A program made the position numbers and the translations under genes. From assembly GCF_040412425.1 (NCBI RefSeq), contig NC_089744.1:30691001-30755000 (forward strand): a stretch of DNA of 64,000 bases. The letters run 5' to 3'. The stretch comes from Macrobrachium rosenbergii (taxonomy: Eukaryota; Arthropoda; Malacostraca; Decapoda; Palaemonidae). This document shows, piece after piece, positions 13,358 through 23,636 of the stretch (the first letter of the stretch is position 1; each line of letters opens with the position of its first letter). The notes under the pieces are model-generated. The model saw nothing but the letters and a program-made list of their open reading frames with translations. It was not told where the DNA came from and searched no databases.

Positions 13358-13455
13358 CAGTGTTTGTGTGTGTGTGTGTGTGTGTGTACGTTTGTGCTTG
13401 CGTGCGTCTGTGTGTGTGTATGTGTGTGGGTGTGTGTATGTATGTATGTATGTGC
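13358..13455 (+). repeat. (GT)n / (GTAT)n imperfect microsatellite
   Basis: (GT)n at about 13361-13387, imperfect GT to 13435, then GTATGTATGTATGT. Confidence 0.85.
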
Positions 13456-13991
13456 GGGCAGGCTAGGTGGAGTGTGGCTTCCAGGGAGGGAGTAGTAGGC
13501 TAGTTGTAGTTCAGTTGGTGAAGAGAACTTAATCTCTCTATCTGTGTTGGTGTCTCTCTCTCTCTGAGCTAGCTCTAGTGGCTCGGTTGTGTGGGCTGTT
13601 TGAAATTGTATTTTCGAATTCCCGAGTGTGACGAATGGCCAAGGAATGACGTCGAAAGGAGTGATAATCTCGTCCATGTTAATTGTCTCTTTGGCCTCAG
13701 ATAGTAGTGTAGACCAGTCTGACAATTGGATGCTGTTATGAAATTATGAGAAATCGAGTAGCTAACTTGTGCTGACAAGAGAAATGATTGCAATAGTGAC
13801 TTTTCGGTTGATTAGTGAACGAATCAAGAAAAATAATGTAGATATATATTTGTGTATGTGACCTTAATTTGTACATGATGTGGGTGATCTTTCATGAACT
13901 CAGTCATGATGATGCGCGCAGTTCGATCAGCTGATGATGACAGGTGAAATCGCATATCGATCAGCCCTTCCGCGGAATTTTTGCTCAGGCT

Positions 13992-13993
<2 letters not shown>

Positions 13994-14088
<95 letters not shown>

Positions 14089-14192
14089 TATATTTATATA
14101 TTGTATATCATATATATATAATATTTATATATATATAGGTATATATGTATATATTGTGTATGTGTATTTTATATATTACACACACACACACA
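13994..14192. repeat. (AC)n-(AT)n compound microsatellite with degenerate AT flank
   Basis: (AC)n 13994-14028, (AT)n 14029-14080, then degenerate ATATTATA sequence to a second short (AC)n at 14177-14193. Confidence 0.9.
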
Positions 14193-14524
14193 CATAAAAA
14201 CACAGAGCTTCCTGTGGGAATTTATAATATGAAATTCTGCATCCAAGTTTTTTAATTGCAAGTCTGTTTTGCGCAATCTGAAAGAAAACGAAGGCCGAAG
14301 TGAAGTTGCAAGGTCTTTTCTTCTGAAAGGCCAACGCCATATGCTCCGAGTTTGATGGGTCCGATGATTACAGTCATTATTATCCTTTCTTCTTCCGGGA
14401 TTTATCCAAGTTGATTCTTATAACCTTCCCGATTTGAAGCGACGTGTTGTTCGCTGTTACGGATTATTTTTTTTCTTGTTGCTTAGGAAAAGTTAAAAAG
14501 GCTTCTTTCCTGACCTGTGACTCT

Positions 14525-14529
<5 letters not shown>

Positions 14530-14606
<77 letters not shown>
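14530..14606. repeat. (ATT)n microsatellite
   Basis: About 25 ATT units. It is not flanked by the usual LINE-tail sequence, unlike most other arrays of this motif. Confidence 0.9.
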
Positions 14607-14761
14607 GCTTCTGGAATTATAGAGTCCTTTTCCCTTCTCAGAGAAGAGACAGTCGGCACATTGCCAAAATAACAGTAATAAAGTTTGTAATGATAATAGT
14701 AATTTTAATGATAATGAAATTTATACGGGTAATAATATTTAAAACAATGTTTTATATAGGA

Positions 14762-14794
<33 letters not shown>

Positions 14795-14896
14795 TTGTAC
14801 TGGTATAAAAGTAATATTAATTAAATATGTTCAGGTAATAATGATGATATTTTATACTGGTAACGACCATACTAACAGTAGTAGATTTCATACAGG

Positions 14897-14968
<72 letters not shown>
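14762..14968. repeat. Two (AAT)n arrays with related spacers
   Basis: (AAT)n at 14762-14794 and 14899-14968. The spacers contain repeated phrases like TTTTATA-TGGTAA and CAGGYAATAAT, which also recur at 15420-15520. The whole 14690-15525 area is therefore a diffuse AAT-linked repeat interrupted by the MITE at 15017. Confidence 0.75.
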
Positions 14969-14969
<1 letters not shown>

Positions 14970-15016
14970 CAAGTTTAACAAGTAAAAAATGCGTGGAAGT
15001 TTCTTTGGCGCAATCA

Positions 15017-15367
15017 AGTTTTCTGTACATCGTATAATCAAGGCCACCGCAAATAGATCTATCTTTCGGTGGTTTCGGTATAATAATGTATGAGCCGCGC
15101 CCCATGAAACTTTAACCACGGTCCCATTGGTGGCCTGGCCTTCATCGTTGCCAGACGCAAGATTATGGGTAACTTTAATCTTAAATAAAATCAAAACTTT
15201 TGAGGCGAGAGTGCTGCAATTTGGTATGTTTGATGATTGGAGGGTGGATGATCAACATACCAATTTGCTGCCCTCTAGCCTCAGTCGTTTATCAGATCTG
15301 GGGACGAACAGAAAAAAGTGCGGACGGACAGACAAAGCCGGCACAATAGTTTTCTTTTCAGAAAACT
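15017..15367. mobile_element. Foldback MITE-like element with internal hairpin
   Basis: About 350 bp with short terminal inverted repeats: AGTTTTCTGTA at the left end and TTCAGAAAACT at the right end. An internal inverted repeat has arms at about 15201-15234 and 15250-15282 (TGCTGCAATTTGGTATGTT against AACATACCAATTTGCTGCC). There is no ORF. I recall very similar sequence (GTGCGGACGGACAGACAAAG) as common in shrimp genomes; that is memory, not a search. Confidence 0.65.
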
Positions 15368-15463
15368 AAAACCATTTGAACTGTAAGAGTAATGTTATTG
15401 ATTATAATGGTAATGATACTATTTTATACTGATAACAGTGATAATAGTGATTTTATACAGGCA

Positions 15464-15522
15464 ATAATAATAATAATAATAATAATAGATTTTATACAGG
15501 CAATAATAATAATAATAATAAA
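15464..15522. repeat. Two short (AAT)n runs in tandem
   Basis: TTTTATACAGGCAATAATAAT occurs twice in tandem, each copy running into AAT repeats. Confidence 0.8.
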
Positions 15523-15617
15523 TTGCTATTCTGTATCGGTTTCAATGTTCTGAAATATCACCGCCTACTGCTCCGACGCGAGTGTCTTTACTGGTATATC
15601 CCGGATGAATCTACTCC

Positions 15618-15619
<2 letters not shown>

Positions 15620-15687
<68 letters not shown>
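15620..15687 (+). repeat. (CT)n microsatellite
   Basis: About 34 CT units, pyrimidines on the plus strand. Confidence 0.95.
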
Positions 15688-15689
<2 letters not shown>

Positions 15690-15818
15690 ATGTTTAGTTA
15701 ATGTGTGTTTTGAGAGGCAAAGTGGGATTCCTAAAATTTTTTTAATGGAACTTGAAAAAACGAATCATTTTGAAACTTCTCTCTCGAGCTTTCGTTCAAG
15801 AGAAAACAGTAGATGTGC

Positions 15819-15821
<3 letters not shown>

Positions 15822-15861
<40 letters not shown>
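15822..15861 (+). repeat. (AAT)n array bordering the R2/R4-like element
   Basis: About 13 AAT units directly abutting the inverted 5' segment of the retrotransposon at 15862. The same motif in the same phase direction lies at the other end of the element (18212-18230). Confidence 0.9.
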
Positions 15862-15862
<1 letters not shown>

Positions 15863-16465
15863 TTAGCTCGTCTTCTTGCCCTTCGTTACTGGGGATTATT
15901 TCTTTTTCCAGTTCCTCTCTTTCTTTTGTGGAGACCAGTTGTTTCTCTTTATGTTTCTTACCTGGTCTGCCAACCTTTGTTCTGTTGAGGATTGTTATTT
16001 CTCTCATCCCAGATGTGGACCAATCTTCTTCTATTTCCTCTTTCTGTCGGGTTGCTTCTGGTGCAGCATCTCCATATTTCCTTATTTTCTTCTCTTGTCC
16101 GTTTCTTCTTCCTCTGGTTTGCCTCTGTAGCTCCAGTCTCTATTTGCTCGTTACTGTCGTCCTCCCCGCTCATTGGGCTGTATACTGGCTGCCGGACGAA
16201 GCTCCTCTGTTGTCAGAGGTTCCGTTTACGTCGTTTTCGTTTAATCTTTCATTTCTATCCAGATTGCTGAGTTTTGCTATTTAACCCTTAGCTGGACCCT
16301 ACCCCAGCAGGGATAGGTACTCATTTACAGCTGAGCAGACTGAGGAAATTGTGGTAAAGGTCCTTTCCCAAGGAATCAACGCCGAGGTGAGAGCGGTCAC
16401 CCATCCAGAGATTGACCAGCCCCAATGTTGCTTAACCAGTCCAGCGATGAGCTAAACCACTCTGC
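15862..16465 (-). pseudogene. Inverted 5' end of an R2/R4-superclade LINE (leader and ORF start)
   Basis: Read on the minus strand this is the 5' part of a retrotransposon. A leader (16465 to 16174) is followed by ATG at 16173 and an open frame to 15958. It encodes MSGEDDSNEQIETGATEANQ, then Lys/Arg-rich sequence, then TREENKEIWRCC. That arrangement resembles the N-terminal Myb-like DNA-binding segment of R2-type elements. Frame breaks follow before the frame meets the (AAT)n array. From memory this N-terminus belongs to the same element type as the reverse transcriptase on the opposite strand at 16466-18225; this is inference. The leader carries a 5S-rRNA-like segment (separate entry). Confidence 0.6.
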
Positions 16466-16470
16466 CATCA
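16391..16470 (-). promoter_or_regulatory. 5S rRNA-derived segment plus A-box-like motif in the LINE leader
   Basis: On the minus strand, GTTAAGCAACATTGGGGCTGG followed by TCAATCTCTGGATGGGTGACCGC aligns base by base with the 3' half of the internal control region of animal 5S rRNA. The known 5S stretch is GCTAAGCAGGGTCGGGCCTGG then TTAGTACTTGGATGGGAGAC. Just upstream lies TGGCAGAGTGG, an exact match to the tRNA A-box consensus. The segment sits at the 5' boundary of the inverted LINE leader and could be a Pol III-type internal promoter. It is too short and diverged to be a working 5S gene. Confidence 0.6.
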
Positions 16471-18230
16471 GCTTCCTAAAAAATACATTGAGCAACTGGA
16501 ATACAGTACTTACAAGCTCTGGGATAAGACTAGCAGAGATTAACATCAGGATGGCGATCTTTCAAGTCGACTCACTGTCCCCACTACTCTTCGTAGTAGC
16601 CATGATTCCCATGACAAAAGTAATGCCGAAGATGGATGCTGGGTACCAGCTTAAGAAAGGAGGCAACATAATTAACCATCTGATGTTCATGGACGACATC
16701 AAGCTGTATGGTAAGAGCATCAAGGAAACCGATTCCCTAATCCAGACTGTAATGTTTGTATCTGGGGACATCCGGATGGAGCTTGGAATAGAAAAATGCC
16801 CCTTGGTGGCCTACACACAAAAAGGCAAAGTGACAAGGACTGAAGGGATAAAGCTACCAGACGGGAATCGCATCAAACACATAGATGAGACAGGATACAA
16901 ATACCTAGGAATAATAGAAGGAGGGGATATAAAACACCAAGAGATGAAGGACACGATGAGGAAAGAATATATGCTGAGACTTAGGGCGATACGCAAGTCA
17001 AAACTCAACGCCGGAAACGTGACGAAAGCCATAAACACAGGGGCTGAACCAATAATCAGATACATGGCAGGAGTAGTGGAGTAAACGAAGGCCGAACTCC
17101 GCAGCATAGACCAGAAAACTAGGAAACACATGACAATACACAAAGCGCTACACCCAAGAGCAAATACAGACAGACTATACATAACACGAAAAGAAGTGGG
17201 GGGAGGGCAACTAAGCATAGAGGACAGCGTCAACATCAAGAGCAGAGCACTGGGGCAATATCTGAAAACCAGTGAAGACGAGTGGCTAAGGATTGCATGG
17301 GAGAAGGACTGATAAAAGTAGACGAAGACCCAGAAATATACAGAGACACGAGAATGAAAAACAGAACAGAGGAATGGCACAACAAACCAATACACGGACA
17401 GTACATGAGACAGACTAAAGAGCTGGCCAGCAATGAAAAGTGGCAATGGCTACAGAGGGAAGAACTCAAGAAGGAAACAGAAGGACTGCTAACAGCGGCA
17501 CAAGATCAGGCCCTAAGAACAAGATATGCCCAAAGAACAATAGATGGTAATAATATCTCATATTTGCAGGAAGTGCAATAATGAAAGACGATACCATAAA
17601 CCACATAGCAAGCGAATGTCCGGCGCTTGCACAGAAGTATTATAAAAAGAGGCATGATTCAGTAGCAAAAACGCTCCCCCTCCACTGGAGCCTGTGCAAG
17701 AAACACCAGCTAGCTTGCAGTAGTAAGTGGTACGAACATCAACCTGAGGTAGTGATAGAAAACGATCAGGCAAAGATCCTCTGGGACTATGATACCAGAA
17801 CAGATATGGTGATACGTGCCAATAGACCAGACTTGAGGCTGTTTAACAAAATCAAGAAGAAAGTATCACTCATTGATGTTGCAGTACCATGGGACACCGG
17901 AGTAGATGGGAAAGAACTAGAAAAATTTGACAAGTATCAAGACCTGAAAATAGAAATAAGAAGGATATGGGATATGCCAGTGGAAATTGTACCCATAATC
18001 ATAGGAACATTAGGCACGATCCCAAGATCCCTGAAAAGGAACCTGGAAAAACTAGAAGCCGAAGTAGCTCCAGGACTCATGCAGAAGAGCGTGCCGTTAG
18101 AAACAGAGCACATCATGAGAAAAGTGATGGACTCCTAAGGAGGCAGGATGCAACCCAGAACCCCACACTTTAAAAACCACCCAGTCGAATAGGATGACTG
18201 TGATAGACCAAAATAATAATAATAATAATT
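16466..18230 (+). pseudogene. R2/R4-superclade LINE: reverse transcriptase and restriction-like endonuclease (broken)
   Basis: This is the 3' part of a non-LTR retrotransposon polyprotein. It shows reverse-transcriptase motif B as IFQVDSLSP (the usual Gly after Gln is Val) near 16558-16584, and the catalytic box FMDDIKLYGKS near 16686. A thumb region follows, then a C-x2-C-...-H-x4-C zinc knuckle (Cys codons at 17565 and 17574, His 17602, Cys 17617). Last comes a restriction-like endonuclease with RPD at 17824-17832 and IDVAVPWD at 17872. These features together place it in the R2/R4/NeSL group rather than with apurinic-endonuclease LINEs. It is inactive: a stop at 17082-17084 replaces a likely Trp codon, a frameshift lies near 17300, and another breaks the zinc knuckle near 17570-17580. 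The frame ends at TAA 18136-18138. A short 3' UTR runs into AATAATAATAAT. R4-group elements such as Dong are known to target TAA repeats, which fits the flanking arrays. Confidence 0.8.
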
Positions 18231-18263
18231 AAAAAATACTCATAGTAACAAGAGTCTTGAAAT

Positions 18264-18410
18264 GGAGAAACAGATCCTCAGTTATGTCTGGGTACAAATA
18301 TATTTAAGAATAAATCCAAAATGAGACCTAAACAGATTCCCGAAAGCTCTCTGTTTAGGTTTAATTTTAAGTGTATTTGTACCCATGTATAACTGTGGAT
18401 TTGTTTCCCC
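18264..18410. mobile_element. Hairpin (foldback) element 1 abutting an (AAT)n array
   Basis: A 147-bp near-palindrome. The left arm starts GGAGAAACAGATCCTCAGTT and continues with GGGTACAAATATATTTAAGA. The right arm, reverse-complemented, starts GGGGAAACAAATCCACAGTT and continues GGGTACAAATACACTTAAA. The centre contains CAGATTCCCGAAAGCTCTCT. The right end runs directly into (AAT)n. A second family member lies at 50902-51056. Confidence 0.8.

Positions 18411-18463
<53 letters not shown>
18411..18463. repeat. (AAT)n microsatellite
   Basis: About 17 AAT units, starting at the last base of hairpin element 1. Confidence 0.95.
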
Positions 18464-18465
<2 letters not shown>

Positions 18466-18531
18466 TCACTGAAATGACTTCATCATCAGTATTCACTTTG
18501 AAATGACTTATTATTAGTATTCACTTTATTA

Positions 18532-18588
<57 letters not shown>

Positions 18589-18665
18589 AAGATGAACCTT
18601 ATTCATAGTGAACAAGTCCACAGGTGCCATCGACTTGAAATTCAAACTTCCAAAGAATACGGTTT
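18532..18665 (-). mobile_element. (ATT)n array plus short antisense LINE tail
   Basis: (ATT)n at about 18532-18584 is followed by CAGAAGATGAACCTTATTC, GCCATCGACTTGAAATTC and CAAACTTCCAAAGAATA, the reverse complement of the LINE 3' terminus. It is cut off after ~80 bp. Confidence 0.8.
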
Positions 18666-18888
18666 TCTGCCGTGCAGGACAGAAGTCATGAAATAACCAT
18701 TAGGGTAGGTTTTCTGTGTCAGACGTCATTTCCTCAATATGGCACCCGGGGTATTGTCGCCTGTGCCCCTTCTGTATTATGGTGTCTTTATGACTTCCTT
18801 TTTACCTAGCCTGAAAAAAATTCTATTGTACCTTCTACAAAGTTCTATTCCTACTTTTGACACGTTGTTGGTACGAAGATTTACTAGT

Positions 18889-18892
<4 letters not shown>

Positions 18893-18976
<84 letters not shown>
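18893..18976 (+). repeat. (CT)n microsatellite
   Basis: About 41 CT units after a CCCCCCC run. Confidence 0.95.
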
Positions 18977-18979
<3 letters not shown>

Positions 18980-19779
18980 GAGGAGGAGGCCCCCTGCATC
19001 AGCACCCTTGTTAAATCCATTTTCCTTACAGCACGAGGGCCTTCCTGCTGAAATATTACTTTGTCAACTGTGAAATACTGGTGGGATTGTGGTAAAGTGC
19101 TGTTTTTTTTAATAAGATCAGTTTTTTAAAAATAAACTGCTTATTTTGCATAGTAAAAACTTCCTCCTTCCTCCCCAACTCGCACTAGGAAATCTGGACA
19201 AAATAGGGAACAACCTGATTTCCACTGTCACCAGGGGTGTTGCTATCACCTTGAAGGATGCCGGACATTGCACAAGGCTCTTCTTTTCTTCTTTTGGAAT
19301 GCGACTGAGAAGATGTTGACTTCAGGATAGTTTGTGATAAAATAAATGTATTTGACACTAAAAGAGACTAAGTGGGAATTTTAGTTATTTGAGAATTTTT
19401 CTTCATTCCATGGGACATTCGCTTCTGGTGATGCATTCATTTGAAGTGTGAAAAGAGTTATGGTAATTCGGATATATATTGTATCATAATAACCTGGAAA
19501 TAAAATCTAATTACTATTGACATAATAAAAATTACCAATCAAACGTATATTTCGAAAAACGTTAGCTAACAATGTAATCTACATTTTTTTGATCACTTGA
19601 TTGTGAAGCCTTTTTAAAAGTAATTTTTTTACTCCAGTCCTGTAGCCTTGCCCACTGCAACCTTCGCATTGCTTGCGGAACAGGAAAAGCGTTTGTTTAT
19701 GCCTGCATTACTAAAACGCAATCACTAGATATGGTATGGTTATGTATTTTGATCACCGACCACGCAGAAATGTCTAATC
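18977..19779. other. Unassigned
   Basis: AT-leaning, low-repeat sequence. No gene seen. Confidence 0.4.
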
Positions 19780-20003
19780 TCACTTGCAAAGGAATAACAG
19801 AAGTTCACTCGCAAGGGAATAACAGAGATGAGGAATTAGCTCGCAAGGGAATGACGGACATCAGAAGTTCACTCGCAAGGGAGTAACAGAGATGAGAAGT
19901 TCACTTGCAAAGAAATGACGGACATCAGAAGTTCACTCGAAAGGGAGTAACAGAGATTAGAAATCACTCGTAAATGAACGATCGAGATTAAACACCCGCA
20001 AGG
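19780..20003. repeat. Minisatellite, ~30-bp degenerate unit
   Basis: About seven imperfect units built on CTCGCAAGGGAATAACAGA alternating with ATGACGGACATCAGAAGTTC. The alternation gives a higher-order period of roughly 65 bp. Units decay toward the right. Confidence 0.8.
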
Positions 20004-20429
20004 GAATTTATTGATGTTCTGACTCCCTTGATAGATTCGGCACCATTGTGACGCTGAAGATTATTAGAAATGTAAAGCTGTCACTCTGTTGCGGAGTGAT
20101 GGCGTCTTTGGATCGATGTCTCATTGGACTTGCAGCAACCTTACAGCCTGGGTTGCGAATACAGAGCGTCAGTTGCAACTGCATTTGCGTTTCAGTCAAC
20201 CGTTGTTGATGAGGTTTACATGATCCAGAGCCACTTGCCCAAGTTCTTGAAGCCATTGGAGAATTTAAAAGCATGGGAGGACCTTGCCCTTCGCAAGTGT
20301 ACTGTGTTTGTCAGCTGTATTCAAATACCTAATTTTCTCCCAAGAGAAATCGTTGGTTATGACCTTTGATTTTGCAGGCCAAGTATGCAACACTTCTCTC
20401 ACACATTCCACAACCGAAAGTTGTTTTTG
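20004..20429. other. Unassigned
   Basis: Low-repeat sequence between the minisatellite and a LINE copy. Short open frames exist on both strands, but none has a recognisable domain. Confidence 0.4.
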
Positions 20430-20935
20430 TTATTATCATTATTCATAAGATGAACCCTATTCAAACGGTATAAACCCAATGGGGCCATTGACTTTAAATT
20501 CAGGCTCCCAAAGAATATGCTGTTCATTAGAAAGAAGTAACAAGAGGGAAAGGGAAATACAGAAAGGCGAGATCATTTATTAAAAAAAACAAATAAATTA
20601 ACAGAATAATAAATAAACAGTATAAAAATGTAAGTAAAGTATTAAAATACAAGGAGAATTATATTATGATAGTAATGCATTGCATCTTCGCTTGAACTTT
20701 TGAAGTTCCAATTTCACGACACCCTCAGGGTGACTGTTCCACAATCCAACGGTGTGAGGAATAAAGGAGCTCTGGAATTGATAAGTTCGATGGAGAGGCG
20801 CATTTCCAGCATATTGGTGATGCTGTTCAGCAAATCTGGGTGCTCTCTCTCGGCAGGAACAAGGGATCAGGGATCAGTTGCGAATCTCCTCTTCATATCT
20901 GTTGAACAGATTGTTCCAGCCAACACCATCTTGTG
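20430..20935 (-). pseudogene. LINE 3' end, antisense, long copy
   Basis: Reverse complement of the AAT-tail LINE. The tail is at 20440-20600 (GAACCCTATTC, GGGGCCATTGACTTTAAATT). Next, reading leftward on the minus strand, comes the reverse-transcriptase C-terminal coding part near 20700-20790, where CAACGGTGTGAGGAATAAAG and CCTCAGGGTGACTGTTCC mirror the WNSLPE region. Coding remnants extend to about 20935. No intact frame. The tail-end array is only a short TTATTATCATTATT. Confidence 0.75.
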
Positions 20936-21020
20936 TGCAGTAGGAAATTCCCTCACCAGTTTTGAAATGTGAATTTTTCATTTTGCTCTTGAAATATTCG
21001 CCTTGTTTGTTCATATGTTT

Positions 21021-21021
<1 letters not shown>

Positions 21022-21089
<68 letters not shown>
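21022..21089 (+). repeat. (CT)n microsatellite
   Basis: About 34 CT units. Confidence 0.95.
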
Positions 21090-21092
<3 letters not shown>

Positions 21093-21164
21093 AACACATT
21101 GCTATCGAGGCTTAATCAATGCAGTAAATAAGCTGAAGGGATTTAAAGGATGTTTAATTAAACT

Positions 21165-21167
<3 letters not shown>

Positions 21168-21210
<43 letters not shown>

Positions 21211-21312
21211 TTATATTAATATACATATATATATATATTTATATTAATATACATATATATAGTATATATATATAAACATATACTGTATATATATATATAT
21301 ACACACACATAT
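21168..21312. repeat. (AT)n array with degenerate AT flank
   Basis: (AT)n 21168-21198, then TATTTATATT and TACATATATA variants to about 21300, ending in a short (AC)n and (GT)n. Confidence 0.85.
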
Positions 21313-21382
21313 GTTTGTGTGTGTGTGTATATACTAGCTGACCAAAATGTGCTGCCCAGGAAAACTCTTGAATGACGGCTGA

Positions 21383-21390
<8 letters not shown>

Positions 21391-21463
<73 letters not shown>
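21391..21463 (+). repeat. (CT)n microsatellite
   Basis: About 36 CT units. Confidence 0.95.
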
Positions 21464-21465
<2 letters not shown>

Positions 21466-21514
21466 CTCTTAAGATAATTGCTTCAGTTGCATTGCCCAGC
21501 ATTTTTGGCATTTT

Positions 21515-21964
21515 GTATTTCACCCCCTTCTCACCTCCATTCTTATTGGGGCTGAACTTGGATTTGAAGGGCATCGAGAGTGTCATTATTCGTCTCAGTG
21601 ATCTCAAAAAGTATGGAATAGACACTAATATCTGTCGTTTTCGGTTAATTTTGCATGTCACCTCCTACCCACCCCTTCTCACCCCCTCTTCCTATCGGGG
21701 CTGAACTTGGACTTGAAGGGCATCGAGAGTGTCCTATTCATCTCAGCGACCTCGAAAACTATGGATTAGGCACTTAATATCTGTCGTTTTCGGTTATTTT
21801 CACATGTCACCCCCTTCCCACCCCCACCCCCTTTGGTGCCAGTGACGTCTTACCCCCACAGTATTCTTCCCAGATAATAAGTCATATGTATCCCAAGTTT
21901 GGTTGAAATTGCTCAATGCATTGCAGAGTTATCCTGGAACACACACACGCACAAATAAACATCC

Positions 21965-21968
<4 letters not shown>
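21515..21968 (+). repeat. Tandemly duplicated ~160-bp unit followed by AC/AT tail
   Basis: GGGGCTGAACTTGG, AAGGGCATCGAGAGTGTC and ATCTGTCGTTTTCGGTTA occur twice, roughly 155-165 bp apart (near 21548 and 21707). The block continues with CAAGTTTGGTTGAAATTGC and GAACACACACACGCACAAAT into an (AT)n array. This is the layout of a retroelement 3' end with a microsatellite tail. The family is not identified. Confidence 0.65.
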
Positions 21969-22029
<61 letters not shown>

Positions 22030-22145
22030 CACACACATATACATATATATATATACACATATAGGTTATATATTTATATATATATAGAAATATACTATGC
22101 AGAGATATTATTGTATATATAATAATACATATATATATATATACA

Positions 22146-22232
<87 letters not shown>
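21969..22232. repeat. (AT)n arrays
   Basis: (AT)n at 21969-22014 and 22149-22232 with degenerate TACATATA/TATACACA between. The phrase TATGCAGAGRTATT occurs on each side of the second array (near 22096 and 22242), so the array lies inside a small duplication. Confidence 0.85.
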
Positions 22233-22236
<4 letters not shown>

Positions 22237-23051
22237 ATCCTATGCAGAGGTATTGTGCGTTTTGTCTCCAATGTTCCAATTTATTTTCTTAACACGGGAA
22301 AATGCTATTGGTATATTTTGTTTTATGTAAATATTTTCATTTTTCTTATTGGTTTCTTACTACAGACGTGTTTGTGTCTTTGGAAAAATTCTGTTAGAAA
22401 CTGATATGTTGAAGAAGTGTTGGTGTTAATTAAAACGGAACTCAGCAATATTCTGTGTCATTCATCCAGTGACGTAACTTCGTCGTAACTTCATTTCATT
22501 GTAGATTTAGAAGTGTTTGGTAGAGGCCATTATTGCCAAGTCACTCTTTATAAAAAAAAAAAAGGAGTATGCATGGAAAGACTGCACCTGGCACCTCTAC
22601 GTAGATCTTATGTGCTTGTTCACACTTCCCCTGTGTGGGCCCACCGCTGAGGTCCATCTTCCCAAAAATGAAAGTGCCACTCAAGCTCCGAAGATTCTCT
22701 CTCTTCTCTCCGAGTACAACTGCTGCTGCTGCTCCTTCCCCAGCTCAGCCCAGGTAAGAAAGACGACCTCTCGAAAACCTTTCATCTTCCACCCGACACC
22801 TGTCATCCTCATCATCATCAAGGTCTTTCCTCAGTTTATATTTCTCTTTATATCAGTTAATTGTTTCTCCTCTTCAGTGAGGGAACGTGATACATTTCCA
22901 AGTAGGGGCTTGAGTGATACGCACAAGATATAGTAGATTAATGCACACGTATTCTATAAAAATCACGTGATTGAGTCAAATGCACTGCATATTAATTCAC
23001 TGTTTGTATCAGCTATGCACTTTTGTATTACTAGCATATATCAAAGACATT
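22233..23051. other. Unassigned, with a weak candidate exon end at 22753
   Basis: CTCAGCCCAG|GTAAGAAAG (GT at 22754) is a strong-looking 5' splice donor. The upstream frame is open and reads NESATQAPKILSLLSEY then a Cys run from a TGC repeat. No good acceptor or homology supports it, so it is recorded only as a possibility. Confidence 0.25.
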
Positions 23052-23300
23052 CCCCTGCAAGGAGGTAGTGCCGTCATTGCACCTCACACGCGGCACTGCA
23101 GGCATTGCCTAAGGTTCTTTGCAGCATCCCTTCGGCCCTAGCTGCAACCTCTTTCATTCCTTTTACTATACGTCCGTTCATATTCTCTTTTTCTTTTCAC
23201 CCCCTCCTAACAATTGTTTCAACATTATTTCCAGTGCTGAATGATCTCACAGGAACCAGCGTTTGACCTTTGAACTAAATTTTATCTTCCAATCCAATCC
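23052..23300 (+). repeat. Family A copy 4 (internally deleted)
   Basis: Head GTAGTGCCGTCATTGCACC and TTCTTTGCAGCATCCCTTCGG are present. The middle CAACTGCGAGG/TTTTCCTCCTGTTACACC part is missing. The 3' end resumes at CAGTGCTGAATGATCTCACAG. Confidence 0.75.
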
Positions 23301-23623
23301 CATCCAATCAAAGCCACTCATCTATAAATCACTGTTATAAGTGAATCGAAGTGTGGCTGCAGTTCTCACGTGAGTTGTGATGGACTTTGAAACTTTGGAA
23401 TGTGATGTCAGCTTCTTTCATCATCATAGAGGCCTCTTAAGGGACGGGTGGTGTAGATTAAACCAGTATGCTGGCATGGACCCTTGCACGGTGGCGCCTT
23501 GTGTAAGGTGGTAAAGTGGTGAAGCGAATGAGAGACCTGATGTGGACCTCTGAACTTTGACCATTGAACAGAGGCAAAAACGTGGGAGCTTTGTTGACTG
23601 GGATGTCAGGAGTCTCAGGTGCA
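23301..23623. other. Unassigned
   Basis: No gene or repeat recognised. Confidence 0.4.
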
Positions 23624-23636
23624 GGTGAAAGGGACA

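Noticed and set aside
15862..16284. Plus-strand hydrophobic open frames (Phe/Leu/Ser-rich)
   Set aside because: They are the complement of the minus-strand LINE N-terminal coding sequence, which is Lys/Arg/Glu-rich and has the recognisable features.
16391..16440. A genuine 5S rRNA gene
   Set aside because: Only about 45 bp are alignable, with several mismatches, and the 5' half of 5S is absent.
22517..22933. Coding gene with poly-Cys stretch
   Set aside because: Only a good donor at 22754 supports it. There is no acceptor, no domain, and the Cys run comes from a TGC microsatellite.
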